Origin: Clostridia bacterium
GTDB lineage: Bacteria; Bacillota; Clostridia; Oscillospirales; UBA644
Assembly (NCBI GenBank): GCA_017934975.1
Contig: JAGBIM010000019.1
Coordinates: forward strand, 89,793 to 153,792
Length of the DNA stretch: 64,000 nt
Direction: 5' to 3'
Shown here piece by piece: positions 16,046-23,818 of this stretch (the stretch's first letter is position 1; every line of letters begins with the position of its first letter). Both the position numbers and the translations under genes were made by a program. A model generated the notes under the pieces. The model saw only the letters and a program-made list of their open reading frames with translations. It did not search any database and was not told the origin of the DNA.

Positions 16046-16610
16046 GGGGAAGATCCTCCTCCTTCAGTTTTTTGGATAACAGTGCCGTTTCCGCCCGCAG
16101 ATTCAGCTCCGTGGTGCGGTCGTTTCGGTCACAGGTTTTTCGGAAACCGTCCGCAATTTGCTCCAGAGACCGTTCCATCTGTTCCATGGTTGCAAGAATG
16201 GAGGGGTTCCCGCCGTTGCTCTCCTCAAAGGTCTCGTAGGCGTTGAAAAATTTCAGAAACGTGGGCAGGTAATAGTCCGTGATTTCCCGCCTCGCACTTT
16301 TGGTTAAAAAGGGGAGAGCCGAGCGGCATTGCTTCAGCTCCGCTAAAATCTCCTGCCCCCGTCGGGTAACGGTGCGGTTTTGAATTTTATCCAGAATCCG
16401 ACGGAATTTTCGCAGATCGCGGTTCCAGTTTGCCGGAATCTCCGCTTCGTTTTTCGGAGCAAGAAAGAGAGCGCAGAGCAGCGTCAACCCCACGGCAAGC
16501 AGTCCTAAAAGCAAAATTTTCAGCCACGGAAGCCCTAAAAGCAGAGCTCCGACGGCCAGCGCGGCGGGAAAGACGGGGATCGATCCCAGAAAACGAAACC
16601 GTTTGAACAT
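16026..16610 (-). CDS. XpaC-like membrane protein
   Basis: 194 aa. Two closely spaced hydrophobic helices (about residues 12-27 and 30-48) are followed by a soluble helical domain (ILDKIQNRTVTRRGQEIL, TDYYLPTFLKFFNAYETFEE). This matches XpaC, named for 5-bromo-4-chloroindolyl phosphate hydrolysis but without proven enzymatic activity. It is paired with TelA by overlap. The SD (GGGAG) is rather far (about 15 bases) from the ATG, and a TGACGTCA palindrome (16615-16622) lies between them, so the start is less certain than the identity. Confidence 0.82.
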   Translation of the reverse strand: MFKRFRFLGSIPVFPAALAVGALLLGLPWLKILLLGLLAVGLTLLCALFLAPKNEAEIPANWNRDLRKFRRILDKIQNRTVTRRGQEILAELKQCRSALPFLTKSARREITDYYLPTFLKFFNAYETFEESNGGNPSILATMEQMERSLEQIADGFRKTCDRNDRTTELNLRAETALLSKKLKEEDLPRDGFPS

Positions 16611-16629
16611 GATATGACGTCACACTCCC

Positions 16630-16658
16630 TTGACAAAAAGAAGATTTTGGTGTATAAT
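16630..16658 (+). promoter_or_regulatory. Consensus sigma-A promoter of nrdR
   Basis: TTGACA (16630-16635), 17-base spacer, TATAAT (16653-16658). It lies in the divergent region between xpaC and nrdR. Confidence 0.9.
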
Positions 16659-16680
16659 ATTCAATATCAATTCTATGCCC

Positions 16681-16710
16681 CTTCCGTCGGTTTATGACGG
16701 AGGAAAGGAG
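16681..16710 (+). promoter_or_regulatory. Leader hairpin before the nrdR ribosome binding site
   Basis: An 8-bp stem (16681-16688 with 16696-16703, one G-U pair) and 7-base loop. The right arm takes up a first GGAGG-like sequence; a second SD (AAAGGAG, 16704-16710) lies just outside it, 8 bases before the ATG. The hairpin may tune nrdR translation. Confidence 0.45.
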
Positions 16711-16718
16711 CCCCTTTT

Positions 16719-17201
16719 ATGAAATGTCCCTATTGCGGATCCCCCGACAGTAAAGTCCTCGATTCCCGTCCCGCCGACGATCGCATCAAGCGCCGTCGGG
16801 AGTGCGAATCCTGCGGAAAGCGCTTTACCACCTACGAAGCGGTGGAGCATTCCCCTCTCGTGGTGGTCAAAAAAGATAAATCCCGCGAAATTTTCGATCG
16901 GGAAAAGGTTCTTTCCAGTATGCTGAAGGCCTGCGGAAAGCGCCCCATCCCTTACGCGGTTCTCGAACAGGCCGCCGCGGACATCGAAAACAACCTGGTC
17001 AGCGATTTGGATAAAGAGATCTCTTCCTCCCGCATCGGGGAGCTGGTTATGGATAAGCTGCGCGAGATCGACGACGTTGCCTACGTGCGCTATGCCTCGG
17101 TTTACCGTCAGTTTCAGGATACGGAATCCTTTATGGAGGAGTTGAAGAATATCCTCAACAAGCGGGGCTATTCCGTTTCCGGCGGTGACGGTGCCGAATA
17201 A
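16719..17201 (+). CDS. nrdR: Transcriptional repressor NrdR
   Basis: 160 aa. NrdR senses ATP/dATP and represses ribonucleotide reductase genes. The N-terminal zinc ribbon (Cys3, Cys6, Cys29, Cys32) with the basic RIKRRREC segment binds DNA. The ATP-cone (about residues 47-137, starting VVVKKDKSREIFDREK) binds nucleotides. The length is typical. It stands alone between a consensus promoter and the purine operon leader; no nrd gene is in the window, so its targets are elsewhere. Confidence 0.96.
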   Translation: MKCPYCGSPDSKVLDSRPADDRIKRRRECESCGKRFTTYEAVEHSPLVVVKKDKSREIFDREKVLSSMLKACGKRPIPYAVLEQAAADIENNLVSDLDKEISSSRIGELVMDKLREIDDVAYVRYASVYRQFQDTESFMEELKNILNKRGYSVSGGDGAE

Positions 17202-17237
17202 GGCCGAACTGTTCCGAAATAGTTTGCAATTTTCCGG

Positions 17238-17266
17238 TTGACTTTCTAATGCTATTATGATATAAT
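17238..17266 (+). promoter_or_regulatory. Promoter of the purine operon
   Basis: TTGACT (17238-17243), 17-base spacer, TATAAT (17261-17266). Transcription should begin near 17273, just before the riboswitch. Confidence 0.88.
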
Positions 17267-17299
17267 ATTACAGGATGGTCGTCTCGACCGTTCGCTTTC

Positions 17300-17368
17300 G
17301 GTTCTTTGCGACTGACGGAAGTGGATCACCACATGAAACAAAGAACCCGTAATGCCGACCGTCTGGGC
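17300..17368 (+). ncRNA. ZTP (pfl) riboswitch aptamer upstream of purE
   Basis: Stem P1 pairs GGTTCTTTG (17300-17308) with CAAAGAACC (17339-17347). P2 pairs GTGG (17321-17324) with CCAC (17329-17332). A pseudoknot can form between GACGG (17314-17318) and CCGTC (17359-17363). The 3' element CCGTCTGGGC matches the conserved CGCCTGGGC of pfl motif RNAs, with compensating changes in its pseudoknot partner. ZTP and AICAR build up when 10-formyl-folate is low. The operon below includes the AICAR transformylase and fhs, which fits. A small hairpin (17277-17289) precedes it. The end of the aptamer overlaps the terminator stem, so binding should favour readthrough. Confidence 0.88.
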
Positions 17369-17400
17369 ACACTCCACCCCCGTGGAAGTGTGCCCTTTTT
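17365..17400 (+). terminator. Riboswitch-controlled terminator before purE
   Basis: GGGCACACT-CCAC (17365-17377) pairs with GTGG-A-AGTGTGCCC (17382-17395), followed by five T. The first bases of the left arm (GGGC) are also the last conserved bases of the aptamer, so the two structures exclude each other. Confidence 0.88.
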
Positions 17401-17428
17401 CGTTTATTCTTTCTTTCGGAGGTTACGT

Positions 17429-17923
17429 ATGAAAAAAATCGGTATCGTCATGGGAAGCGACAGCGATCTTCCCATTATCCGTAAAGCAACCGATATGCTG
17501 GACAAGTTCGGCGCTCCCTACGAGGTTCACGTCTGGTCTGCCCATCGCACGCCCGTAGAGGCACGGGATTTTGCTCTCAACGCCCGCGCCAACGGCTTCG
17601 GTGCCCTTATCGCCGTGGCGGGGATGGCTGCCCATCTGGCGGGTGCTCTTGCCGCAAACACCACCCTTCCCGTTATCGGGATCCCCGCAGAGTCGGGCCC
17701 CCTGAGCGGAATGGACGCGCTGCTTTCCACCGTGCAGATGCCCACGGGCATCCCCGTTGCCACCGTTGCGGTGAACGGAGGGGGAAACGCCGCCCTTCTG
17801 GCTCTTCAGATTCTGGCCGTGTCCGACGCGGATCTCGCGGCGAAGCTGGATGCGAAGCGTGCCGCCGACGCGGACGGAGTCCGTGCCAAAAACGCCGCCG
17901 TGGAAGCGGAATTCAACCGTTGA
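17429..17923 (+). CDS. purE: N5-carboxyaminoimidazole ribonucleotide mutase
   Basis: 164 aa class I PurE: rearranges N5-CAIR to CAIR in purine synthesis. MGSDSDLP (residues 8-15), SAHRTP and AGMAAHLAG are the substrate-binding motifs. The start at 17429 follows CGGAGG; a longer reading from 17306 would run through the riboswitch. The segment VNGGGNAALLALQ replaces the more common IDGAKNAGLLA, a mild variation. No purK is in the window. Genus-level alternatives (class II PurE) cannot be ruled out from sequence alone. First gene after the ZTP switch. Confidence 0.95.
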   Translation: MKKIGIVMGSDSDLPIIRKATDMLDKFGAPYEVHVWSAHRTPVEARDFALNARANGFGALIAVAGMAAHLAGALAANTTLPVIGIPAESGPLSGMDALLSTVQMPTGIPVATVAVNGGGNAALLALQILAVSDADLAAKLDAKRAADADGVRAKNAAVEAEFNR

Positions 17924-17963
17924 TTCTTTTATTTCGATATTCAGAGAAAGAAGGTAAAAAATT

Positions 17964-18653
17964 ATGGAAAACCTCAAACTCGTGTACACCGGAAAAACCA
18001 AGAACGTTTACGCCCTGGACAACGGCAACTATCTGCTGAAGTTCAAGGACGACTGCACCGGCAAGGACGGCAAGTTCGATCCCGGTGAGAACGCCGTCGG
18101 TCTCACCATCGAAGGCGTGGGCGACGTGAACCTGCGTATGAGCATTTATTTCTTCGAGAAGATCAACGCTGCCGGCATCAAGACTCACTACGTCAGCGCC
18201 AACCTCAACGACACCACCATGGAAGTTCTCCCCGCCAAGGCCTTCGGAAAGGGTCTGGAGGTCATCTGCCGCTATAAGGCGGTGGGTTCCTTCTATCGCC
18301 GCTATTCCGACTATATCGAAGAAGGCGCCGATCTTCCCGCTTACGTGGAAACCACCTTCAAGAACGACGCGAAGGGCGATCCCCTGGTCACCAAGGACGG
18401 CCTCGTGGATCTGGGCGTCATGACCGCCGAACAGTACGATTCCCTGAAGGATATGACCCAGAAGATCACCAAGATCGTTGCCGACGATCTGAAGGAAAAG
18501 GGTCTGGATCTGTACGACATCAAGTTTGAATTCGGCTACGACGAAAAGGGCGAAGTGATGCTCATCGACGAGATCGCTTCGGGCAACATGCGCGTCTATA
18601 AGGACGGCGAATACGTGGATCCCCTCACCCTGAACAAACTGTTCTTTGCCTGA
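17964..18653 (+). CDS. purC: SAICAR synthetase
   Basis: 229 aa. Joins CAIR and aspartate using [14 protein letters not shown] (N-terminal ATP loop), [23 protein letters not shown] and the C-terminal [11 protein letters not shown] (usual DEISPDTCR-like segment, here diverged) give the order expected. Slightly short of the usual 235-240 residues. It follows purE by 40 bases with AAAGAAGG as SD. A strong hairpin without T-tract lies between it and the next gene. Confidence 0.93.
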   Translation: MENLKLVYTGKTKNVYALDNGNYLLKFKDDCTGKDGKFDPGENAVGLTIEGVGDVNLRMSIYFFEKINAAGIKTHYVSANLNDTTMEVLPAKAFGKGLEVICRYKAVGSFYRRYSDYIEEGADLPAYVETTFKNDAKGDPLVTKDGLVDLGVMTAEQYDSLKDMTQKITKIVADDLKEKGLDLYDIKFEFGYDEKGEVMLIDEIASGNMRVYKDGEYVDPLTLNKLFFA

Positions 18654-18667
18654 TTTTTAATATTCGT

Positions 18668-18698
18668 CTCCGTCCCGAAGGATTCCTTTGGGGCGGAG
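18668..18698 (+). other. Intercistronic hairpin between purC and purF-like gene
   Basis: CTCCGTCCC (18668-18676) pairs with GGGGCGGAG (18690-18698), with a further AAGG/CCTT inner stem. No T-run follows, so this is more likely an mRNA stability or processing element than a terminator. Confidence 0.5.
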
Positions 18699-18731
18699 CA
18701 ATAATTCTTGCCCTTTGGAGGATTGCAGCGT

Positions 18732-20156
18732 ATGGGAGGCTTTTTCGGCGCAGTTTGTAAGCAGGACGCCATTGCCGACGTATTTTTCGGAACCGACTAT
18801 CATTCCCACCTGGGGACCCATCGGGGCGGTATGGCTGCCTACGATTCCACCGTGGGATTGCAACGGGAAATCCACAATATTCAAAATTCCCCTTTTCGTA
18901 CCAAGTTCGAGAGCATTTTTGATGAGATGCGGGGCTCTTCCGCCATCGGTTGCATCAGCGACGCGGACCCTCAGCCCTTGCTCATCCGCTCTAAACTGGG
19001 CACCTGTGCCATCTGCATGGTAGGTGTGATTAACAACGCAAAAGAACTGATCCAACAGTATTTTAAGGACGGCGGAGGGTATTATTCCGCCATGACGGGC
19101 GGTCGGGTCAATTCGGTGGAGTTGATTGCGGCTTTGATCAGCCAGCGGGACAGCTTTGCCGAAGGAATCCGTTTCGCCCAGCAGTGCATTGACGGTTCCG
19201 CGTCGATTCTGATCCTGAAGGAAGGCGGTAATCTGATTGCCGCGCGGGATCTTTTGGGGCGTACCCCCGTGGAAATCGGTCAGCGGGACGGAGACTACTG
19301 TGCCTCCTTTGAGTCCTTTGCCTGCGAAAAATTGGGTTATACCGTTACCAAGGAGTTGGGCCCCGGAGAGATCGTGGAGCTTTCTCCCGAAGGAATCACC
19401 CAGCTCAAGCCCCCGGGGGATAAGATGCGGATGTGCGCCTTCCTCTGGACTTATTACGGCTATCCCGCGTCCACCTACGAAGGGGTCAACGTGGAAGCCA
19501 TGCGCAATCGGGACGGTGCCATTTTGGCGCAGACCGACGAGGAGAGCGGTTCCCACGGCGAAATCGATTACGTCAGCGGCCTTCCCGATTCGGGGACTCC
19601 CTTAGCCATCGGATACGCCAACCGCAGTCACGCGCCCTTTGCCCGTCCGTATATCAAATATACCCCCACCTGGGCCCGTAGCTTTACCCCCAGCCGTCAG
19701 GCGGAACGGGAGCGGGTGGCCAAGATGAAGCAGATTCCCATCCGGGAATTTATCGATGGGAAGAACCTTCTCTTCGTAGACGATTCCATCGTCCGCGGGA
19801 CTCAGCTGAAGGAAACGGTGGAGTTCTTGTATGAGAACGGCGCCAAGAGCGTGCATATGCGCTCGGGCTGTCCTCCCATTATGTACAGTTGTAAGTATCT
19901 CAACTTCTCCCGCGCCAACAGTGAAATGGAACTGCTGGCCCGCCGCGTAATCGTGGAGCTGGAGGGCGAAGAAGGGTTTCAATATCTGGACGAATACAGC
20001 CGCTCCGACACGGAGCGGGGCCGTAATCTCCGTCAGGCCATCAGTAAGAAGTTCGGCTTTTCGTCCTTGGAATTCCAGTCTTTGGAAGGGATTTTGCAGG
20101 CCATCGGCATCGATCCCTGTAAACTCTGTACTTATTGCTGGAACGGAAAAGAATAA
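18732..20156 (+). CDS. purF: Amidophosphoribosyltransferase homologue lacking the N-terminal Cys
   Basis: 474 aa. Normal PurF takes ammonia from glutamine with an N-terminal Cys and adds it to PRPP. Here the protein starts M-G-G-F-F-G instead of the expected C-G-I-x-G, so the Ntn nucleophile is missing; the region equivalent to HRGQ reads THRGGMA. The PRPP loop LFVDDSIVRGT and the C-terminal cysteines of the Fe-S type (CPPIMYSC, CKLCTYC) are present. The start at 18732 is set by GGAGG 10 bases upstream, and no in-frame upstream start brings a Cys to position 1. From memory, similar MGGFFG proteins exist in gut Bacteroidia and Clostridia. It may use free ammonia, act with another glutaminase, or be regulatory. 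Confidence 0.8.
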   Translation: MGGFFGAVCKQDAIADVFFGTDYHSHLGTHRGGMAAYDSTVGLQREIHNIQNSPFRTKFESIFDEMRGSSAIGCISDADPQPLLIRSKLGTCAICMVGVINNAKELIQQYFKDGGGYYSAMTGGRVNSVELIAALISQRDSFAEGIRFAQQCIDGSASILILKEGGNLIAARDLLGRTPVEIGQRDGDYCASFESFACEKLGYTVTKELGPGEIVELSPEGITQLKPPGDKMRMCAFLWTYYGYPASTYEGVNVEAMRNRDGAILAQTDEESGSHGEIDYVSGLPDSGTPLAIGYANRSHAPFARPYIKYTPTWARSFTPSRQAERERVAKMKQIPIREFIDGKNLLFVDDSIVRGTQLKETVEFLYENGAKSVHMRSGCPPIMYSCKYLNFSRANSEMELLARRVIVELEGEEGFQYLDEYSRSDTERGRNLRQAISKKFGFSSLEFQSLEGILQAIGIDPCKLCTYCWNGKE

Positions 20157-20191
20157 AACATTGACATAACCGAGAGGAAAGGAGAATTTTT

Positions 20192-21241
20192 ATGCATCCT
20201 CAATCCAAATCCGACAGTTACGCCGCCGCCGGGGTGGATATTACCGCCGGCTATAAGGCCGTGGAACTGATGAAAAAGCACATTGCCCGCACCAAGAACG
20301 CGGGATGTCTCGATGACGTGGGGGGCTTCGGCGGTTGCTTCGGTCTTCCCGTTGCGGGTATGGAGGAGCCCGTTCTCGTGTCCGGAACCGACGGCTGCGG
20401 CACGAAGGTCAAACTGGCCATCCTTACCGATAAGCACGATACCATCGGCATCGACGCCGTGGCTATGTGCGTCAACGATATTATCTGTTGCGGTGCCAAG
20501 CCTCTGTTTTTCCTGGACTATATCGCCTGCGGAAAAAATATTCCCGAAAAAATCGCCTCCATCGTCAGCGGCGTTGCGGAAGGCTGCGTGCAGTCGGGTG
20601 CGGCCCTCATCGGCGGCGAAACCGCAGAGCATCCCGGCATGATGCCCCCGGAGGATTACGATCTTGCGGGCTTTGCCGTGGGCATTGTGGACAAGAAAAA
20701 GATTCTCGACAATACCCGCATGGCGGAAGGGGACGTGGTCATCGCTCTGGCCTCCACGGGAATCCATTCCAACGGATTCAGCCTCTGCCGCAAGGTCTTT
20801 GATATTGACAACAATCCTCCCTCTCTCTACGAGGCGAAGGAAGAACTGGGAGGCAAGACCATTGCGGAAGCCCTTCTGGTTCCCACCAAGATTTACGTCA
20901 AATCCATCCTCGCGCTGCTGGAAAAGGTGGACGTGAAGGGAATTTCCCACATCACCGGCGGCGGCTTCTACGAAAATATTCCCCGCAGCATCCCCGACGG
21001 ACTCTGTGCGGAAATCGACAAGGCGTCCGTGAAGATCCTTCCCATTTTCGACCTCATCGCCAAAACGGGAAACATCCCCGAACGGGATATGTTCAACACC
21101 TATAATATGGGCGTGGGCATGAGCGTGGTCGTTCCTGCAAACGAAGTGGAAACGGCTCTCTCCATTCTGAAGGAGAATGGGGAAGAGGCCTACGTGATCG
21201 GGAAGATCATCGCCGGCGAGGAAAAGGTGATTCTGAAGTGA
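20192..21241 (+). CDS. purM: Phosphoribosylformylglycinamidine cyclo-ligase (AIR synthetase)
   Basis: 349 aa. Closes the imidazole ring using [22 protein letters not shown] at the N-terminus, [35 protein letters not shown] and [11 protein letters not shown] are family motifs; [13 protein letters not shown] lies in the C-terminal half. The length and order are normal. It follows the purF-like gene with a good SD (GAGGAAAGGAG), and its stop overlaps the GTG start of purN. Confidence 0.96.
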   Translation: MHPQSKSDSYAAAGVDITAGYKAVELMKKHIARTKNAGCLDDVGGFGGCFGLPVAGMEEPVLVSGTDGCGTKVKLAILTDKHDTIGIDAVAMCVNDIICCGAKPLFFLDYIACGKNIPEKIASIVSGVAEGCVQSGAALIGGETAEHPGMMPPEDYDLAGFAVGIVDKKKILDNTRMAEGDVVIALASTGIHSNGFSLCRKVFDIDNNPPSLYEAKEELGGKTIAEALLVPTKIYVKSILALLEKVDVKGISHITGGGFYENIPRSIPDGLCAEIDKASVKILPIFDLIAKTGNIPERDMFNTYNMGVGMSVVVPANEVETALSILKENGEEAYVIGKIIAGEEKVILK

Positions 21242-21864
21242 GCGTGAAGATTGCAGTCCTCGTCTCCGGGGGCGGAACCAATTTGCAGGCCCTCATCGAC
21301 GCGGAAAAAACCGGCATGTTCGGCGAAGGAAAGATTTCTCTCGTGGTGGCCTCCAAGCCCGGGGTTTACGCTCTGGAGCGGGCGGCCAACAACGGAATCC
21401 CCTCCTGCGTGCTTTCCCGCAAGGATTACGAAAGCATCGCCGATTATTCCAAAGCGCTGGCGGATCTGCTGACGGCGGAAGGCATCGGGTTGGTGGTGCT
21501 GGCAGGCTTTTTGACCATCATCGACGAGCAGGTGTTCAACGCCTTCCCCTATCGCATGATCAACGTTCACCCCGCCTTGATCCCCTCCTTCTGCGGAAAG
21601 GGATATTACGGGCTTAAGGTGCACGAGGCGGCTCTGGAAAAGGGCGTGAAGGTGTCGGGTGCCACGGTGCATTTCGTTACCCCCGAATGTGACGCGGGTC
21701 CCATCATCCTGCAAAAGGCCGTGGCCGTGGAGCAGGACGATACTCCCGAAACCCTCCAGAAGCGCATTATGGAAGAAGCGGAATGGAAGATTTTGCCCGA
21801 AGCGGTCAAGCTCTTCTGCCAAGGAAAACTCCGCGTTTCCGACAACAAAGTTTACATTGACTGA
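21238..21864 (+). CDS. purN: Phosphoribosylglycinamide formyltransferase
   Basis: 208 aa. Transfers formyl from 10-formyl-THF to [17 protein letters not shown] binds phosphate; [18 protein letters not shown] and [17 protein letters not shown] carry the catalytic Asn-His-Asp set. GTG start within a GTGA overlap with purM indicates coupling. The formyl donor links it to fhs near the end of the operon. Confidence 0.96.
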   Translation: MSVKIAVLVSGGGTNLQALIDAEKTGMFGEGKISLVVASKPGVYALERAANNGIPSCVLSRKDYESIADYSKALADLLTAEGIGLVVLAGFLTIIDEQVFNAFPYRMINVHPALIPSFCGKGYYGLKVHEAALEKGVKVSGATVHFVTPECDAGPIILQKAVAVEQDDTPETLQKRIMEEAEWKILPEAVKLFCQGKLRVSDNKVYID

Positions 21865-21884
21865 AGTCCGAAAGGAGATTGATT

Positions 21885-22601
21885 ATGAAAGTTTCCACCC
21901 TTGCAAAGGAACTCAATTCCCTGGCCTATCACGGTCGTGGAATCATCATCGGCAAGAGCGCCGACGGCAAGAAGGCCGTTACCGCTTATTTCATCATGGG
22001 ACGCAGCGTCAACAGCCGCAACCGCGTGTTCGTAGCGGAAGGCGAAGCCATGCGGACCAAGGCCTTTGACGAATCCAAAATGGTCGACCCCCATCTGATC
22101 ATCTATTATCCCGTCCGCGTTCTCGGCAACAAGACCATCGTCACCAACGGGGACCAGACCGATACCATCTATGATTTGATGGACAAACAGATGACCTTCG
22201 AGCAGGCTCTGCGTACCCGCGAATTCGAAGACGATAAGCCCAACTTCACTCCCCGTATTTCGGGCATCATCCATCACGAAAAGGGCGAGATGAATTTCGC
22301 CATGTCCATTCTCAAGTCCGCCGAGGGCGACGATTCCTCCTGCGAACGTTTCACGTATGCTTATAACAACCCCATTGCAGGCCGCGCCAAGTTTATCCAT
22401 ACTTATCAGTGCGACGGCGATCCCCTTCCCTCCTTCGAAGGAGAGCCCAAAACCCTGGAACTGCCCGATGCGGACATCGACGCCATGACCGACCTGATCT
22501 GGACGAACCTCAACGAGGATAATAAAGTTTCTCTCTTCGTCCGTTACATTGATCTGGAAAGCGGCGAGAGCGAAACCCGCATCGTCAATAAAAACAAATA
22601 A
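21885..22601 (+). CDS. IMP cyclohydrolase, PurO-type
   Basis: 238 aa. It lacks the MGS-like fold of bacterial PurH N-termini. Instead, YHGRGIIIGKSADGKKAVTAYFIMGRSVNSRNRVF and the later TPRISGII match the Ntn-fold IMP cyclohydrolase family first known from archaea (PurO). The reaction is FAICAR to IMP, the last step of the pathway. ATG at 21885 is preferred because AAAGGAG lies 7 bases before it. The next gene supplies the FAICAR, so these two genes together replace bifunctional PurH. Confidence 0.88.
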   Translation: MKVSTLAKELNSLAYHGRGIIIGKSADGKKAVTAYFIMGRSVNSRNRVFVAEGEAMRTKAFDESKMVDPHLIIYYPVRVLGNKTIVTNGDQTDTIYDLMDKQMTFEQALRTREFEDDKPNFTPRISGIIHHEKGEMNFAMSILKSAEGDDSSCERFTYAYNNPIAGRAKFIHTYQCDGDPLPSFEGEPKTLELPDADIDAMTDLIWTNLNEDNKVSLFVRYIDLESGESETRIVNKNK

Positions 22602-22615
22602 GGGAGAGCTGAATC

Positions 22616-23800
22616 ATGAAAGAATTTGAACTGAAGTACGGTTGCAACCCCAACCAGAAGCCCGCAAAGATCTTTATGCACGACGGATCGGAGCTCCCCA
22701 TTGAGATCCTTTCCGGCCGTCCCGGTTTCATCAACTTCCTGGATGCCTTCAACTCCTGGCAGTTGGTCAAAGAACTGAAGGAAGCCCTCGGCCTTCCCGC
22801 CGCCGCTTCTTTCAAGCACGTTTCTCCCACCTCCGCCGCCGTGGGTACGCCTCTTCCCGAAAAACTGAAGAAGGCTTGCTTCGTGGACGATATCGAAGGC
22901 CTGGACGAGAATCCTCTGGCCTGCGCTTACGCCCGCGCCCGCGGAACCGACCGTATGTGCTCCTACGGGGACTGGGTCGCCCTTTCCGACGTGTGCGACA
23001 AAATGACTGCAGAGCTGATCTTCCGTGAGGTTTCCGACGGGGTCATCGCCCCCGGATATACCGACGAGGCTCTGGAAATTCTGAAGGGCAAGCGCAAGGG
23101 GAACTACAACGTGGTCAAGATCGATCCCAACTACGTTCCCGACGCCATCGAACACAAGCAGGTTTACGGCATCACCTTCGAGCAGGGCCGCAACGCCGTC
23201 GCCATCGACGCTTCCATGCTGGAAAACGTGGTCACCGAGAAGAAGGATCTTCCCGAATCCGCCAAGCGCGACCTGGTGGTGGCTCTCATTACCCTGAAAT
23301 ATACCCAATCCAACTCCGTCTGCTACGCGGTGGACGGTCAGGCCATCGGTGTGGGTGCCGGACAGCAGTCCCGTATTCACTGCACCCGTCTTGCGGGCGG
23401 CAAGGCCGACACCTGGCACCTGCGTCAGGCCGATAAGGTTCTGAACCTGCCCTTCAAGCCCGAGCTGTCCCGTCCCGAACGTGACAACGTCATCGACGGC
23501 TACATCAACAAGAACGAAGAAGACGTTTGTGCGGAAGGCATCTGGCAGAAGTATTTCACCACCCGACCCGAGCCCTTTACCGCCGAGGAAATGAAGGCGT
23601 ATCTTGCTACTATCCGCGGTGTTGCCCTCGGCTCCGACGCGTTCTTCCCCTTCGACGATAACATTCAGCGCGCTTACGCCAGCGGTGCGGACTACATTGC
23701 CGAGCCCGGCGGATCCATCCGTGACGAAGTCGTCATTGCCCGTTGTAACGAACTTGGAATTTCCATGGCCTTCACTGGGTTGCGGTTGTTCCATCACTGA
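22616..23800 (+). CDS. AICAR transformylase, stand-alone (PurH C-terminal-like)
   Basis: 394 aa. The N-terminus LKYGCNPNQKPAKIF and the AASFKHVSPTSAAVG motif (catalytic Lys-His) are those of AICAR formyltransferase. SNSVCYAVDGQAIGVGAGQQSR and the late GSDAFFPFDDNI are also characteristic. No cyclohydrolase domain is attached. It uses 10-formyl-THF, made by Fhs in the same operon. Its substrate AICAR (ZMP) is the precursor of ZTP, which the operon's riboswitch senses, so a drop in this step should raise operon expression. Confidence 0.93.
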   Translation: MKEFELKYGCNPNQKPAKIFMHDGSELPIEILSGRPGFINFLDAFNSWQLVKELKEALGLPAAASFKHVSPTSAAVGTPLPEKLKKACFVDDIEGLDENPLACAYARARGTDRMCSYGDWVALSDVCDKMTAELIFREVSDGVIAPGYTDEALEILKGKRKGNYNVVKIDPNYVPDAIEHKQVYGITFEQGRNAVAIDASMLENVVTEKKDLPESAKRDLVVALITLKYTQSNSVCYAVDGQAIGVGAGQQSRIHCTRLAGGKADTWHLRQADKVLNLPFKPELSRPERDNVIDGYINKNEEDVCAEGIWQKYFTTRPEPFTAEEMKAYLATIRGVALGSDAFFPFDDNIQRAYASGADYIAEPGGSIRDEVVIARCNELGISMAFTGLRLFHH

Positions 23801-23818
23801 TAATTTGGAGGTTTTATT

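Noticed and set aside
18708..18731. Upstream start for the PurF homologue that might restore an N-terminal Cys
   Set aside because: The in-frame extension adds eight residues (MPFGGLQR) without Cys and covers the ribosome site. A TGC nearby is in another frame.
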